Assembly (NCBI RefSeq): GCF_003116135.1
Contig: NZ_PDOA01000002.1
Location: 124,001 to 188,000, forward strand
Origin: Teichococcus aestuarii
GTDB lineage: Bacteria > Pseudomonadota > Alphaproteobacteria > Acetobacterales > Acetobacteraceae
DNA length: 64,000 bases
Direction of reading: 5' to 3'
Shown here: positions 1-9,406 of the stretch, piece by piece
Position numbering within the stretch: the first letter of the stretch is position 1
Layout: the number at the start of each line of letters is the position of its first letter
Program-made: the position numbers and the translations under genes
The notes under the pieces: generated by a model
Database searches by the model: none
Seen by the model: only the letters and a program-made list of their open reading frames with translations
What the model was told of the DNA's origin: nothing

Positions 1-539
1 GTCATGCCGAGCCGCAGCGTGCCGGGCGGCATCTCCAGGATCCGCTCATAGGCCTCGTTGAACAGCACCAGCCGGGCCTGGGCGTCGTAGAGGCCGATGC
101 CGGAGGGGTGGTAGCGCAGGGCGTGGTCCGTCAGCCGCTCCCGCAGGTGGCTGGTCTCCAGCGCCCGGCGGTGCAGGGTGACGTCGACCACCAGGCTGAT
201 CCAGCCGCCATCCGGCAGAGGCTCGGAGAGCAGGTCGAACCAGCGGCCATCGGTGGTGCGGGCGGTGCGGCGCAGCCTCTGGTTGCGGTCCGCCGCCAGG
301 GCGGTGGCCGTCTGCGCCTCCGGGTCGCCCGGCCCGTACAGACCGCTATAGGCGATGAGCCGGATGATGTCGGCCACCGCGCGGCCTTCCAGCGGCGGCT
401 CGGGGGTCATGCCCAGCACGTCGTAGGCGGCCGCGTTGGCCATGGCCAGCCGCCCGGTCCCGTCGAAGACGAAGACGGCGGCGGGCAGCGACCGCAGCAC
501 CGCCAGGGGCAGATCGCCCGGCGCCATGCCCTGGCTCAT
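1..539 (-). CDS. PAS-domain sensor protein, N-terminal part (runs off left edge)
   Basis: About 179 codons are visible, starting at the ATG at 539 and running off the window. Two PAS-like segments can be read: one starting LPAAVFVFDGTGRLAMANAAA and a second with GIGLYDAQARLVLFNEAYERIL, the style of PAS_7 domains found before histidine kinase or GGDEF/EAL output modules in alphaproteobacteria. No membrane segment is seen, so a cytosolic sensor is likely. It begins 22 bases after the ctaA stop on the same strand and may be co-transcribed with it. The output domain lies outside the window, so kinase versus diguanylate cyclase cannot be decided. Confidence 0.8.
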   Translation of the reverse strand, partial: MSQGMAPGDLPLAVLRSLPAAVFVFDGTGRLAMANAAAYDVLGMTPEPPLEGRAVADIIRLIAYSGLYGPGDPEAQTATALAADRNQRLRRTARTTDGRWFDLLSEPLPDGGWISLVVDVTLHRRALETSHLRERLTDHALRYHPSGIGLYDAQARLVLFNEAYERILEMPPGTLRLGM

Positions 540-561
540 GGTGGTCGGCTCATGGAGATGC

Positions 562-1632
562 TCATCGGGCGGCCATGCGGGGCGGCCGCAGGGCGTGCAG
601 CGCCACCAGCGCCGCGGTGAGGACGCCGACGGCCACGGTCTGGTGCAGCGTGCCGAGCCAGACCGGCACCACCATCACCAGGGTGGCGACGCCCAGCACG
701 TATTGCAGCGCCACCACCCCGCCCAGCGCCAGCACGGCGCTGCGGGCGAAGCCGGCCGGCAGGGCGCGCGCCCCCCAGGCGGCGGCGGCCAGCGCCGCCA
801 CGCCCGCCAGGGTGGCCAGCAGGCGGTGGTTGAACTGCACGGCGGCGATGTTGGTCGTCAGGTTGTGCCAGAAGGGGGAGAGCTGGGCATAGCCCTCGGG
901 GATGAGCTGGCCGTCCATCAGCGGGAAGGTGTTGTAGGTGAGGCCGGCGCGCAGCCCGGCGACGAAGCCGCCCGCCAGCATGGCCAGCACCACCAGCCCG
1001 GCCGTGGCGTGCACCAGGCGGCGCAGCCCGGCGGGCTGGCGGGGCCCGGTGCGCTCCGGCCGCAGCAGGCCGAGCGCCGTCCAGAGCACCATGCCGTAGA
1101 GCACCAGGGCGAGGCCCAGATGCAGCACCAGCCGGTAGGGGGAGACGGCGGTGCGGTCCGCCTCGAAGCCGGAGGCGACCATGAACCAGCCCACCGCCCC
1201 CTGCAGCCCGCCCAGCGCGAACAGCAGCAGCAGGCGCGGCTTCAGCCCGGCCGGGATGCGCCCGCGCACCCAGAACCAGAGCAGCGGCAGCAGGAAGGCG
1301 AGGCCGATCATCCGCCCCCAGAGGCGGTGCGCCCATTCCAGCCAGAAGATCTGCTTGAAGCCCTCGATCCCGAAGCCGCGGTTGACCAGCTCGTATTGCG
1401 GGATCGTGCGGTAGAGGTCGTAGAGGCGCTGCCACTCGGCCTCGGAGAGCGGCGGCAGGGCACCGGAGAGCGGTGCCCATTCCATGATGGACAGGCCCGA
1501 GCCGGTGAGGCGCGTGGCGCCGCCCAGCGCCACCATGGCCCAGATCAGGCCGGCGACGCCGAGCAGCCACCCGGCGATGGCGCGGCGGCTGTCCTGGCGG
1601 GCGGAATGTGGGGGGTGCGGATCGAAAGGCAT
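562..1632 (-). CDS. ctaA: Heme A synthase (COX15/CtaA family)
   Basis: A 356-residue polytopic membrane protein that converts heme O to heme A for aa3-type cytochrome oxidase. Eight hydrophobic segments are readable, with the family motifs GGATRLTGSGLSIMEW near the N-terminus, EWAHRLWGRMIG, NTFPLMDG, FNHRLLA and LHQTVAVG; the histidines in these are the expected heme ligands. Length fits the alphaproteobacterial type. The ATG at 1632 is chosen because the next upstream ATG (1650) has no better ribosome site and the family N-terminus begins shortly before the first membrane segment. Presence of ctaA implies a heme-aa3 terminal oxidase elsewhere in the genome. Confidence 0.95.
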   Translation of the reverse strand: MPFDPHPPHSARQDSRRAIAGWLLGVAGLIWAMVALGGATRLTGSGLSIMEWAPLSGALPPLSEAEWQRLYDLYRTIPQYELVNRGFGIEGFKQIFWLEWAHRLWGRMIGLAFLLPLLWFWVRGRIPAGLKPRLLLLFALGGLQGAVGWFMVASGFEADRTAVSPYRLVLHLGLALVLYGMVLWTALGLLRPERTGPRQPAGLRRLVHATAGLVVLAMLAGGFVAGLRAGLTYNTFPLMDGQLIPEGYAQLSPFWHNLTTNIAAVQFNHRLLATLAGVAALAAAAWGARALPAGFARSAVLALGGVVALQYVLGVATLVMVVPVWLGTLHQTVAVGVLTAALVALHALRPPRMAAR

Positions 1633-1753
1633 GGCGCGCCACTCTAGCATAGGGTTTCTGGCAGAGGTGGTCCGCCAGGACGCATTAGCAATGCAGCGGG
1701 GCGGACCCGCGACGGCTTGTCGGCCCCGCCCATGGCTGCTACCCCGCGCGCCC

Positions 1754-2587
1754 ATGCCGGACCATCCGCGCACCGCCGCAGCCGAAAGCACCGGCATGAG
1801 CCCTGCCGACCCCCTCCTCTCCGTCGTCGTCCCCGTGCGGAACGAGGCGCCCAACATCGCGCCGCTGGTGGCCGAGATCGGTGCCGCCCTCGCCGGCGTG
1901 CCGCACGAGATCATCTATGTGGATGATGGCTCGTCCGACGCCACGGCCGAGGCGCTGGCCGGCCTGCGGGCCACGGTGCCGGCGCTGGTGGTGCTGCGGC
2001 ATGCCGTCTCCTGCGGGCAGTCGGCCGCCATCGTCACCGGCGTGCGGGCCGCGCGCGGCGCCTGGATCGCGACGCTGGACGGCGACGGGCAGAACGACCC
2101 GGCCGACATCCCCGCCCTCTGGGACTATGCGCAGGCGCATGGCACGCCCGGCCAGCCGCCCCTGATGGTGGCGGGCTGGCGCGTCAACCGGCGCGACAAC
2201 CAGGTGAAGCGCCTCTCCAGCCGCCTCGCCAACGGCATCCGCGCCCGGCTGCTGGGCGACGCCACGCCGGACACCGGCTGCGGCCTGAAGCTGTTCCCGC
2301 GCGCGCTGTTCCTGAGCCTGCCGGCCTTCGACCACATGCACCGCTTCCTGCCCGCCCTGGTGCTGCGCCAGGGCGGCCGGGTGGTGAGCCGCCCGGTGAA
2401 CCACCGCCCCCGGCTGCGCGGCCAGTCCAACTACGGCACGCTGGACCGGCTGGCGGTGGGCGTCACCGACATCCTGGGCGTGATGTGGCTGCAGCGCCGC
2501 TGGAAGCGGCCGCAGCTCCTCGCCGCCCCGCCGGCCTCAACGATGGCCTCATCGCCAGCCTCATCGCTGGCCGCCACGCCCGAATGA
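1754..2587 (+). CDS. Glycosyltransferase family 2 (dolichyl-phosphate mannosyltransferase-like)
   Basis: A 277-residue GT-A glycosyltransferase. It opens with LLSVVVPVRNEAPNIAPL, then EIIYVDDGSSDATAEAL (nucleotide-sugar site) and ATLDGDGQNDP containing the metal-binding DGD. This is the arrangement of polyprenyl-phosphate mannosyl/glucosyl transferases, though no C-terminal membrane segments are present. An in-frame ATG at 1796 is an alternative start that would remove 14 residues. Its stop overlaps the start of the following VTT-domain membrane protein in an ATGA, so the pair is translationally coupled and may act together in lipid-linked sugar or envelope metabolism. The acceptor is unknown. 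Confidence 0.88.
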   Translation: MPDHPRTAAAESTGMSPADPLLSVVVPVRNEAPNIAPLVAEIGAALAGVPHEIIYVDDGSSDATAEALAGLRATVPALVVLRHAVSCGQSAAIVTGVRAARGAWIATLDGDGQNDPADIPALWDYAQAHGTPGQPPLMVAGWRVNRRDNQVKRLSSRLANGIRARLLGDATPDTGCGLKLFPRALFLSLPAFDHMHRFLPALVLRQGGRVVSRPVNHRPRLRGQSNYGTLDRLAVGVTDILGVMWLQRRWKRPQLLAAPPASTMASSPASSLAATPE

Positions 2588-3300
2588 GCCCGCAGGGGCC
2601 CGCCGCCCGCCGCAGCCCCTTCGCCGCGCTGGGGCGCATGCTGCTGCTGGCGGCCGGCCTCGCGCTCGGCGGCTGGCTGCTGCGCGAGCTGGGCGGCGCC
2701 CCGGGCGGCGCCCAGGCCGAGGCCTGGGTGCGCCGCTTCGGCCTGGAGCAGACGCTGTGGGGCGAGGCCGCCTTCCTGCTGGTGGGCACGCTGGCGGCGG
2801 CGGTGGGCGTGCCCCGGCAGGCCATCGCCTTCCTCGGCGGCTATGCGCTGGGGCCGTGGCCGGGGCTGGCGCTCTCGATGCTGGCGCAGGTGCTGAGCTG
2901 CGCCGCCGCCTATGGCTGGGCCCGCATGGTCGGGCGCGGCTGGGCGGAGCGGCGCCTGGCCGGCCGCTTCGGCCGCCGCCTGCGGCCGCTGCGGGACGCG
3001 CTGGCGGCCAGCCCCTTCGGCGCCACCCTGGCGCTGCGGCTGCTGCCGGTGGGCAACAACCTGGCGCTGAACCTGCTGGCCGGCCTCTCCGGCCTTCCCG
3101 CCCTGCCCTTCCTGGCCGCCTCGGCGCTGGGCTACGTGCCGCAGACCGCCATCTTCACCCTGGCGGGCGCCGGCGTGGCGGTGGAGCGCAGCTCGCAGCT
3201 GGTGCTGGCGGGGGTGCTGTTCCTCGGCTCGGCGCTGATCGGCGTGCTGCTGCTGCGGCGGCACCGCGCCGGGCGCGCCATGGAGGCGGAGGAGGGCTGA
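2584..3300 (+). CDS. TVP38/TMEM64 (VTT-domain) family membrane protein
   Basis: A 238-residue integral membrane protein. After a first membrane segment near residues 17-35, it shows the VTT core: GVPRQAIAFLGGYALGPWPG, a hydrophobic run, then a re-entrant-like stretch LLPVGNNLALNLLAGLSGL and a final helix before an RRHRAGR tail. VTT/DedA relatives are implicated in lipid scrambling and membrane homeostasis; the exact substrate here is unknown. It starts inside the stop codon of the glycosyltransferase gene (ATGA), which suggests a joint function in handling a lipid-linked glycan. It ends four bases before the convergent MFS gene. Confidence 0.85.
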   Translation: MSPQGPAARRSPFAALGRMLLLAAGLALGGWLLRELGGAPGGAQAEAWVRRFGLEQTLWGEAAFLLVGTLAAAVGVPRQAIAFLGGYALGPWPGLALSMLAQVLSCAAAYGWARMVGRGWAERRLAGRFGRRLRPLRDALAASPFGATLALRLLPVGNNLALNLLAGLSGLPALPFLAASALGYVPQTAIFTLAGAGVAVERSSQLVLAGVLFLGSALIGVLLLRRHRAGRAMEAEEG

Positions 3301-3304
3301 GCCC

Positions 3305-4513
<1,209 letters not shown>

Positions 4514-4566
4514 GGTGGGCGGGGCCTTGCGCGTTTCCTCAGGCCCTGCGGTGTGCCGCAGCCGGC

Positions 4567-4590
4567 GGCGGGCGGCAACGGCCGCCCGCC
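4567..4590. terminator. Hairpin downstream of modC
   Basis: A perfect 10-bp stem, GGCGGGCGGC / GCCGCCCGCC, with an AACG loop lies five bases after the modC stop, between modC and the MFS gene. There is no T-tract, so it may terminate weakly or protect the 3' end of the modABC message. Confidence 0.5.
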
Positions 4591-4594
4591 TCCC

Positions 4595-5698
4595 TCAGCC
4601 CTGCCCGGCCGAGACGGCGCTGACCAGCGCCAGGAGCTCCTGGCCCGGCCGCAGCCGCAGCCGCGCCACCGCCTCCCGCGTCACCCGCGCCAGCAGCAGG
4701 CTCTCGCCCACCGCCAGCCGCAGGAAGCATTCCGCCTCGCCCAGCGCCTCCACCGCCCGCAGCGTGGCGGGCAGCGCATTGCCGAGCGAGAGGGTGGAAG
4801 GCAGGGTTCCGGCCAGCGCGCCGCCGGGCAGCGCCACCGCCACGTCCCGCGCCCGCACGCGCAGCCGCAGCGCCGCGCCCACCGGCGCATCCCGCCAGGA
4901 GATGGAGAGCCGCCCGCCGGGGAAGTCCAGCAGCGTCAGCCCGGCCGCGCGGTCCTGCGCCGCCACGCGGCAGGGCAGCACCACGCCGGCGTCGCGCCGC
5001 GCGGCCAGGAGGGGCAGGTCGGTGCGCGCGGTCAGCGCCGCCAGGGGGCCATGCGCCAGCACGCGGCCGCCCTCCAGCAGCACCAGCGTGTCCGCCAGCC
5101 GGTCCGCCTCCTCGATGGCGTGGGTGACGTAGAGCATGGGCAGGCCGGCGCGGTCGCGCAAAGCCTCCAGGAAGGGCAGCACCTCCTGCCGGCGGGGCGC
5201 GTCGAGCGCCGCCAGCGGCTCGTCCAGCAGCAGCAGGCGCGGGCGGGCCAGCAGTGCGCGGCCGAGCGCCACGCGCTGCTTCTCGCCGCCCGAGAGCCGC
5301 GCCGGGCGGCGGCCCAGCAGCCCCTCCAGCCCGAGCAGCGCCACCACCTCGGCGAAGCCCGGCCCTTCGGCGCCGCGGGGCGCGCGGCGCAGCCCGTAGC
5401 GCAGGTTCGACTCGACGGAGAGGTGGGGGAACAGCCGCCCCTCCTGGAACACCGTGGCGCAGCGCCGCCGCTCGGGGGGCAGGAACAGCCCGGCCGCCAT
5501 GTCGGTCAGCGGCGCGCCCGCCAGCGCCACGCGGCCCTCGGCCGGGCGCAGCAGCCCCGCCACCGCCGCCAGGATGCTGGACTTGCCGCTGCCCGAGGGG
5601 CCGAACAGCACCGTCACCCCCGCCGGCGCCGTGAATTCGGCCTCCAGCGCGAAGGCGCCCAGCCGGTGACGCAGCGCGACCTCCAGCATCACGCTCAT
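4595..5698 (-). CDS. modC: Molybdate ABC transporter ATP-binding protein ModC
   Basis: A 367-residue ATPase subunit that powers molybdate import at the inner membrane. Walker A is GPSGSGKS (residues 33-40), the ABC signature LSGGE lies at 135-139 and Walker B LLLLDEP at 155-161, followed by the H-loop region YVTHAIEEADRLAD. The C-terminal 75 residues form a TOBE/mop-like molybdate-binding segment (GNALPATLRAVEALGEAECFL onward), which separates ModC from generic ATPases. It overlaps modB by an ATGA and is the last gene of modABC. It is the only place in this cluster where a mop-type fold is evident, because the neighbouring ModE lacks one. Confidence 0.95.
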   Translation of the reverse strand: MSVMLEVALRHRLGAFALEAEFTAPAGVTVLFGPSGSGKSSILAAVAGLLRPAEGRVALAGAPLTDMAAGLFLPPERRRCATVFQEGRLFPHLSVESNLRYGLRRAPRGAEGPGFAEVVALLGLEGLLGRRPARLSGGEKQRVALGRALLARPRLLLLDEPLAALDAPRRQEVLPFLEALRDRAGLPMLYVTHAIEEADRLADTLVLLEGGRVLAHGPLAALTARTDLPLLAARRDAGVVLPCRVAAQDRAAGLTLLDFPGGRLSISWRDAPVGAALRLRVRARDVAVALPGGALAGTLPSTLSLGNALPATLRAVEALGEAECFLRLAVGESLLLARVTREAVARLRLRPGQELLALVSAVSAGQG

Positions 5699-6384
5699 GG
5701 CCGGCCCAGCAGCCGCGCCAGCCGGCGCGAGAGCAGGTCGGCCGAGAGCAGCCCGGCGATGGCCAGCGCGAAGGCGATGCCCGCCAGCCGCGCCGCCGCC
5801 GCCTCGCCCCCCGGCACCTGGGTGGCGGTGTAGATGGCCAGCGGCAGGGTCTGCGTCTCCCCCGGCACGTTGGAGGCGAAGGTGATGATGGCGCCGAACT
5901 CGCCGAGCCCCGCCGCGAAGGCCACCACCGCGCCGGAGAGGATGCCGGGCGCCATCAGCGGCAGCGTCACCGTCAGGAAGCGGTCCAGCCGCCCGGCGCC
6001 GAGCGTCGCCGCCGCCTCCTCCAGCCCGCGGTCCAGCCCGTCCAGCGAGAGGCGGATGGCGCGGACGATCAGCGGGAAGGTCATCACCGCCGTGGCCAGG
6101 GCGGCGCCGGCGCTGGTGAAGGCCAGGCGGATGCCGAACCACTCGGCCAGCGGCGCGCCCAGCGGGCCGCGCAGGCCGAACAGCATCAGCAGCGCCCAGC
6201 CGGTGACGACGGGCGGGACCACCAGGGGCAGGTGCACCACGGCGTCGAGCAGCGTGCGGCCGGGGAAGCGGCCGCGCGCCAGGGCCAGCGCCACCAGGAT
6301 GGCGGGGGGCAGGGAGAAGGCCACGGCGCGCAACGAGACGCTCAGCGAGAGGCGCACGGCCTCCCATTCCTCCGGCGTCAGCAT
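5695..6384 (-). CDS. modB: Molybdate ABC transporter permease ModB
   Basis: A 229-residue permease with five to six membrane helices. The family pattern is clear: the N-terminus TPEEWEAVRLSLSVSLRAVAFSL, the conserved LPLVVPPVVTGWALLMLFG stretch, and the EAA loop EEAAATLGAGRLDRFLTVTLPL that docks to ModC. Length matches ModB (about 225 residues). It sits between modA, 37 bases upstream, and modC, which it overlaps. Together they form a complete molybdate uptake system that would feed the formate dehydrogenase and cofactor genes further along the window. Confidence 0.95.
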   Translation of the reverse strand: MLTPEEWEAVRLSLSVSLRAVAFSLPPAILVALALARGRFPGRTLLDAVVHLPLVVPPVVTGWALLMLFGLRGPLGAPLAEWFGIRLAFTSAGAALATAVMTFPLIVRAIRLSLDGLDRGLEEAAATLGAGRLDRFLTVTLPLMAPGILSGAVVAFAAGLGEFGAIITFASNVPGETQTLPLAIYTATQVPGGEAAAARLAGIAFALAIAGLLSADLLSRRLARLLGRP

Positions 6385-6421
6385 CGGCGGCGCGCGTCCT
6401 TCCCGGGCCTCCCCACCCCCC

Positions 6422-7195
6422 TCATTCGGGCAGGGAGAAGCCGGCGCGGCGCCAGCCGGGCGCGGCCTGCGGGCCCTTCAGGAAGGCCAGCAGCGCCCCG
6501 GCGCCGGGGGCGGCCTCCCGCGTCAGGGCGAAGGGATAGGTGATGGGCGGGTGGCTGCCGGCGGGAAAGCGGCCGACCACCGCCACCCGGTCGCTCGCCG
6601 CCGCGTCGGTGCCGTAGACGATGCCGAGCGGCGCCTCGCCCCGCTCCACCAGCAGCAGCGCCGCGCGCACATTCTCGGCCCGCGCCAGCCGGGGGCGCAG
6701 CGCATCCCACAGGCCGAGCTGCGCCAGCGCCTGCTCGGCGTAGCGGCCGGCCGGCACATGCGCGGGGTCGCCCACCGCCAGCCGCCCGCCCGCGCCCAGC
6801 CGCGCGGCGATGCCGGCCGGCGCAACCGGCGCCGGCTGGTCGGCCGGCGCCACCAGCACCAGCGTGTTGCCGAGCACCGGGGCGCGCGTCTCCGGCCGGA
6901 TCAGGCCGCGCTGCTGCAGGTAGTCCATCCAGGGCTCATCGGCCGAGGCGAAGAGATCGGCCCGCGCACCCTGCTCGATCTGCCGCGCCAGCACCGAGGA
7001 GGAAGCGAAGGACAGGCGCAGCGGCGCCCCGCCCGCCGCCCGCCAGGCCGCGTCCTGCGCCTTCAGCGCATCCTGCAGGCTGGCCGCGGCGAAGACGGTG
7101 AGGGCGGCGGGCGCCTGCGCCTGCGCCTGGGCGGCGCGGCACGGCAGGAGGGCGGGAGCAGCCAGCAGGCTGCCGAGCAGGGCGCGGCGTTGCAT
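6422..7195 (-). CDS. modA: Molybdate ABC transporter substrate-binding protein ModA
   Basis: A 257-residue periplasmic binding protein. The N-terminus MQRRALLGSLLAAPALLPCRAAQAQAQ is a signal peptide, possibly TAT-like with RR. The mature part begins LTVFAAASLQDALK, the hallmark of ModA, followed by SFASSSVLARQIEQGARADLFASAD, where the serines contact the oxyanion, and later GIVYGTDA. The start at 7195 is chosen because it gives a proper signal peptide; upstream in-frame starts extend into the shared modA/modE control region. First gene of modABC. Confidence 0.95.
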   Translation of the reverse strand: MQRRALLGSLLAAPALLPCRAAQAQAQAPAALTVFAAASLQDALKAQDAAWRAAGGAPLRLSFASSSVLARQIEQGARADLFASADEPWMDYLQQRGLIRPETRAPVLGNTLVLVAPADQPAPVAPAGIAARLGAGGRLAVGDPAHVPAGRYAEQALAQLGLWDALRPRLARAENVRAALLLVERGEAPLGIVYGTDAAASDRVAVVGRFPAGSHPPITYPFALTREAAPGAGALLAFLKGPQAAPGWRRAGFSLPE

Positions 7196-7204
7196 GGGCG
7201 GCGA

Positions 7205-7228
7205 CGTTATGTTCCGCCAGATACAACG
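7205..7228. promoter_or_regulatory. Candidate ModE operator (Mo-box) between modA and modE
   Basis: The half-sites CGTTATGT (7205-7212) and ATACAACG (7221-7228) form an imperfect inverted repeat with an 8-base spacer, resembling the CGnTATAT-type half-sites of ModE boxes. It lies 10 bases upstream of the modA start codon and 44 bases upstream of modE, where it could repress both divergent genes when molybdate is plentiful. The role is inferred from position and pattern. Confidence 0.55.
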
Positions 7229-7271
7229 GCAAGCCTGGAATGCGGCCCGCCCGCATGCTTTGCTGCCCGCC

Positions 7272-7649
7272 ATGGAACAGGGGCGGAACGGCGCGCCGCC
7301 GGCGGTGCGGCATCTGCGGGTGGCGGTGGTGGGCGCGGCGCAGCTCGGCCCCGGCAAGGCCGACCTGCTGCAGGCGGTGGCCGAGCTGGGCTCGATCAGC
7401 GCCGCCGGCCGCGCCACCGGCATGTCCTATGCCCGCGCCTGGCGGCTGCTGGAAGCGCTGGAGGCGGAGTTCGGCCAGCCCCTGGTGCAGGCCTCGCGCG
7501 GCGGCAGCAGCGGCGGGGGCGCGCGCCTCACCGCGTTGGGCGAGGCGGTGCTCGGCGCCTACCGCCGCATGCAGGCCAAGGCCGAGGCCGCCGTGGCGCC
7601 CGAGGTGGAGGCGCTGCGCGCCCTGCTGCGGGCCACGGCCGCGGGCTGA
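7272..7649 (+). CDS. modE: ModE-type winged-helix regulator lacking a molybdate-binding domain
   Basis: A 125-residue protein consisting almost entirely of the LysR-like winged helix of ModE: LLQAVAELGSISAAGRATGMSYARAWRLLEAL, then the wing with VQASRGGSSGGGARLT and a dimerisation helix ending in ALRALLRATAAG. Full-length E. coli ModE is about 260 residues with two C-terminal mop domains; these are absent here. Such one-domain ModE proteins occur in alphaproteobacteria and must sense molybdate indirectly or with a separate mop protein. It is divergent from modABC, which supports a role in controlling it. The start at 7272 was chosen because it lies just before the DNA-binding core. Confidence 0.82.
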   Translation: MEQGRNGAPPAVRHLRVAVVGAAQLGPGKADLLQAVAELGSISAAGRATGMSYARAWRLLEALEAEFGQPLVQASRGGSSGGGARLTALGEAVLGAYRRMQAKAEAAVAPEVEALRALLRATAAG

Positions 7650-7744
7650 CGCGCGGATCTGTTTCCCCGTTCCGCCGTCGGCCATATAGTCGCCCGCGCC
7701 CCGCGACGAGCCTTGCCGGCCAGGCGAAACCGACTGGAGACACC

Positions 7745-9355
7745 ATGTCCGCCCTCAGGGTCACCTACCTGACGCTCCCCGACCAGGCCGGCGGCCTGCT
7801 GCTGAATGTCGGCGACCGCGTGATCTATCGCGGCGTGCGCAACATCATGCACGCCGCCATCGGCCCGCACCACGAGACCATCCGCTACCTCTCGGACCGC
7901 GAGCCGCTGCCGGCGGACACCGACATCGCCATCATCTGCGGCACGCCGCAGATCCTCAACTCCGGCACGGTCAGCCGCAACGTCGAGCGCATCGCCGAGG
8001 TGGCGGAGAGCGACGTGCCGGTGAAGATCAACCTCGGCGCCGGCGCCTTCTACTTCGACGCCTTCGGCGAGGACCGCCCGGCCGCCGACCGCGCCTTCGC
8101 CGAGCGCGTGCAGGGCGCGGGCTCCGCCGGCTACTACCGCCGCTATGGCGGCTTCGACCTCGTCACCTGCCGCGACATGGCGGGCGACGCGGTGTTCAAC
8201 ACCCTGGGCATCGCGCACCAGCCGATGCCCTGCCCCGGCTTCTTCTCGGCGCTGTTCGAGCCGCGCCCGCTGTTCCGCCGCAAGGAGCAGCTCGTCTCCG
8301 TGCTGAACGGCACGGCCAGCTTCTGGAACCGGGTGGATGCCGACGTCCACCTCTTCCTCCGCCAGCTGCACGAGGCCGACCCCAGCCGCATCTTCATCGC
8401 GCATGACGAGCAGGACATGCAGATGCTGGACGAGCTGGACATCCCGCATGTCGAGTTCGGCGACGCCGACAGCTTCATCCGCTACCTCGCCACCGCCGAG
8501 AGCCTGATCTCGCTGCGCGTGCATGGCGCGCTGCCGGCCTGGACGCTGGGGCTGGACGTGACGCTGCTCGGCATCGACCGGCGCGCCCTGCTGGGCGAGG
8601 ATTTCGGCGCCCACTTCAACGTCGTGCCGCTGCGCAAGGATGCCGACTTCGCCTCCGTGCTGAAGCCCGGCCTGGGCCGCCCGCGGCAGACGGACGATGA
8701 GCGCCGCGCCTGGCTCGCGCGCCATCTCGGCCGCTACGTCTCGCTGATCCGCGACACGGTGCGGGGCAAGCTGGGCGCCGAGCCGCCGCCCGGCGTGCCG
8801 CTGCACGGCAGCGGCCTGCCGGAGCCGGCCGAGCCGGAGAAGCGCCCCTCGCAGGGCCGCTACTTCCGCAGCCTGTTCCACAGCCAGAAGCCGGACTTCC
8901 CGGTGGAGACGGAGCTGCTGCGCTCCGGCCAGGCGCACCAGCGGGAGAATGGCGCGCTGGTGGTGACCCTGTCCGACAAGGTCACCATCGCCTTCGGCCC
9001 CTATATCCGCATCCCGCGCGGCGCCTGGCTGCTGCGGGCGCGGCTGACCTTCGAGGCCGTTCCGCCCGCGCCCGAGCCGCCGGAGAACTCGATCCTGCCG
9101 GTACCGCCGCGCGCCAAGATGTTTGATATCAAGATCATGAAGGGCGTGCCGGGGCGGGAGCTGGCACGGGTGACGGTGCCGGTGGCCGAGCTGAAGCCCG
9201 GTGCGGAGATGACGCTGGAGCTGCCCTTCGAGAACCCGAGCGACACGGGCGAGCTGGAGACGGTGTTCCAGATCCGCGGCGGCCCGCTGGAGGGGGCCGT
9301 GGTACGCATCCAGCCGCTGCGGCTGCTGCGCCGCGAGGCCGCCCTGGCCGGCTGA
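7745..9355 (+). CDS. Polysaccharide pyruvyl transferase-like protein with C-terminal beta-domain
   Basis: A 536-residue protein. Residues 1 to about 345 read as a polysaccharide pyruvyl transferase fold (GT-B-like): LLLNVGDRVIYRGVRNIM near the start (the NxGD motif) and SLISLRVHGALPAWTLGLDVTLLGIDRR (the SxRxHG donor-site motif). After a Pro-rich linker (about 350-375), the last 145 residues look beta-rich (VTIAFGPYIRIPRGAWLLRARLTFE) like a carbohydrate-binding or jelly-roll module. A cytosolic role in modifying an exopolysaccharide or O-antigen is likely, but no other polysaccharide genes are nearby. The start is the ATG at 7745, preceded by CTGGAGACACC. Confidence 0.72.
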   Translation: MSALRVTYLTLPDQAGGLLLNVGDRVIYRGVRNIMHAAIGPHHETIRYLSDREPLPADTDIAIICGTPQILNSGTVSRNVERIAEVAESDVPVKINLGAGAFYFDAFGEDRPAADRAFAERVQGAGSAGYYRRYGGFDLVTCRDMAGDAVFNTLGIAHQPMPCPGFFSALFEPRPLFRRKEQLVSVLNGTASFWNRVDADVHLFLRQLHEADPSRIFIAHDEQDMQMLDELDIPHVEFGDADSFIRYLATAESLISLRVHGALPAWTLGLDVTLLGIDRRALLGEDFGAHFNVVPLRKDADFASVLKPGLGRPRQTDDERRAWLARHLGRYVSLIRDTVRGKLGAEPPPGVPLHGSGLPEPAEPEKRPSQGRYFRSLFHSQKPDFPVETELLRSGQAHQRENGALVVTLSDKVTIAFGPYIRIPRGAWLLRARLTFEAVPPAPEPPENSILPVPPRAKMFDIKIMKGVPGRELARVTVPVAELKPGAEMTLELPFENPSDTGELETVFQIRGGPLEGAVVRIQPLRLLRREAALAG

Positions 9356-9363
9356 GCCGGGAG

Positions 9364-9406
9364 GGAAAAGAGCGGGCGCGGGGGGGACCTCTTCCGCGCT
9401 CTTTCC
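9364..9406. terminator. Bidirectional hairpin between convergent genes
   Basis: GGAAAAGAGCG (9364-9374) and CGCTCTTTCC (9397-9406) pair over 10 bp with one bulged A. The hairpin sits exactly between the ends of the pyruvyl transferase-like gene and uvrB and ends at the base before the uvrB stop codon. Confidence 0.5.

Noticed and set aside
5834-7744. Upstream extension of the pyruvyl transferase-like frame
   Set aside because: The frame is open by chance across modB/modA; the protein motifs start after the ATG at 7745, which has a suitable leader.
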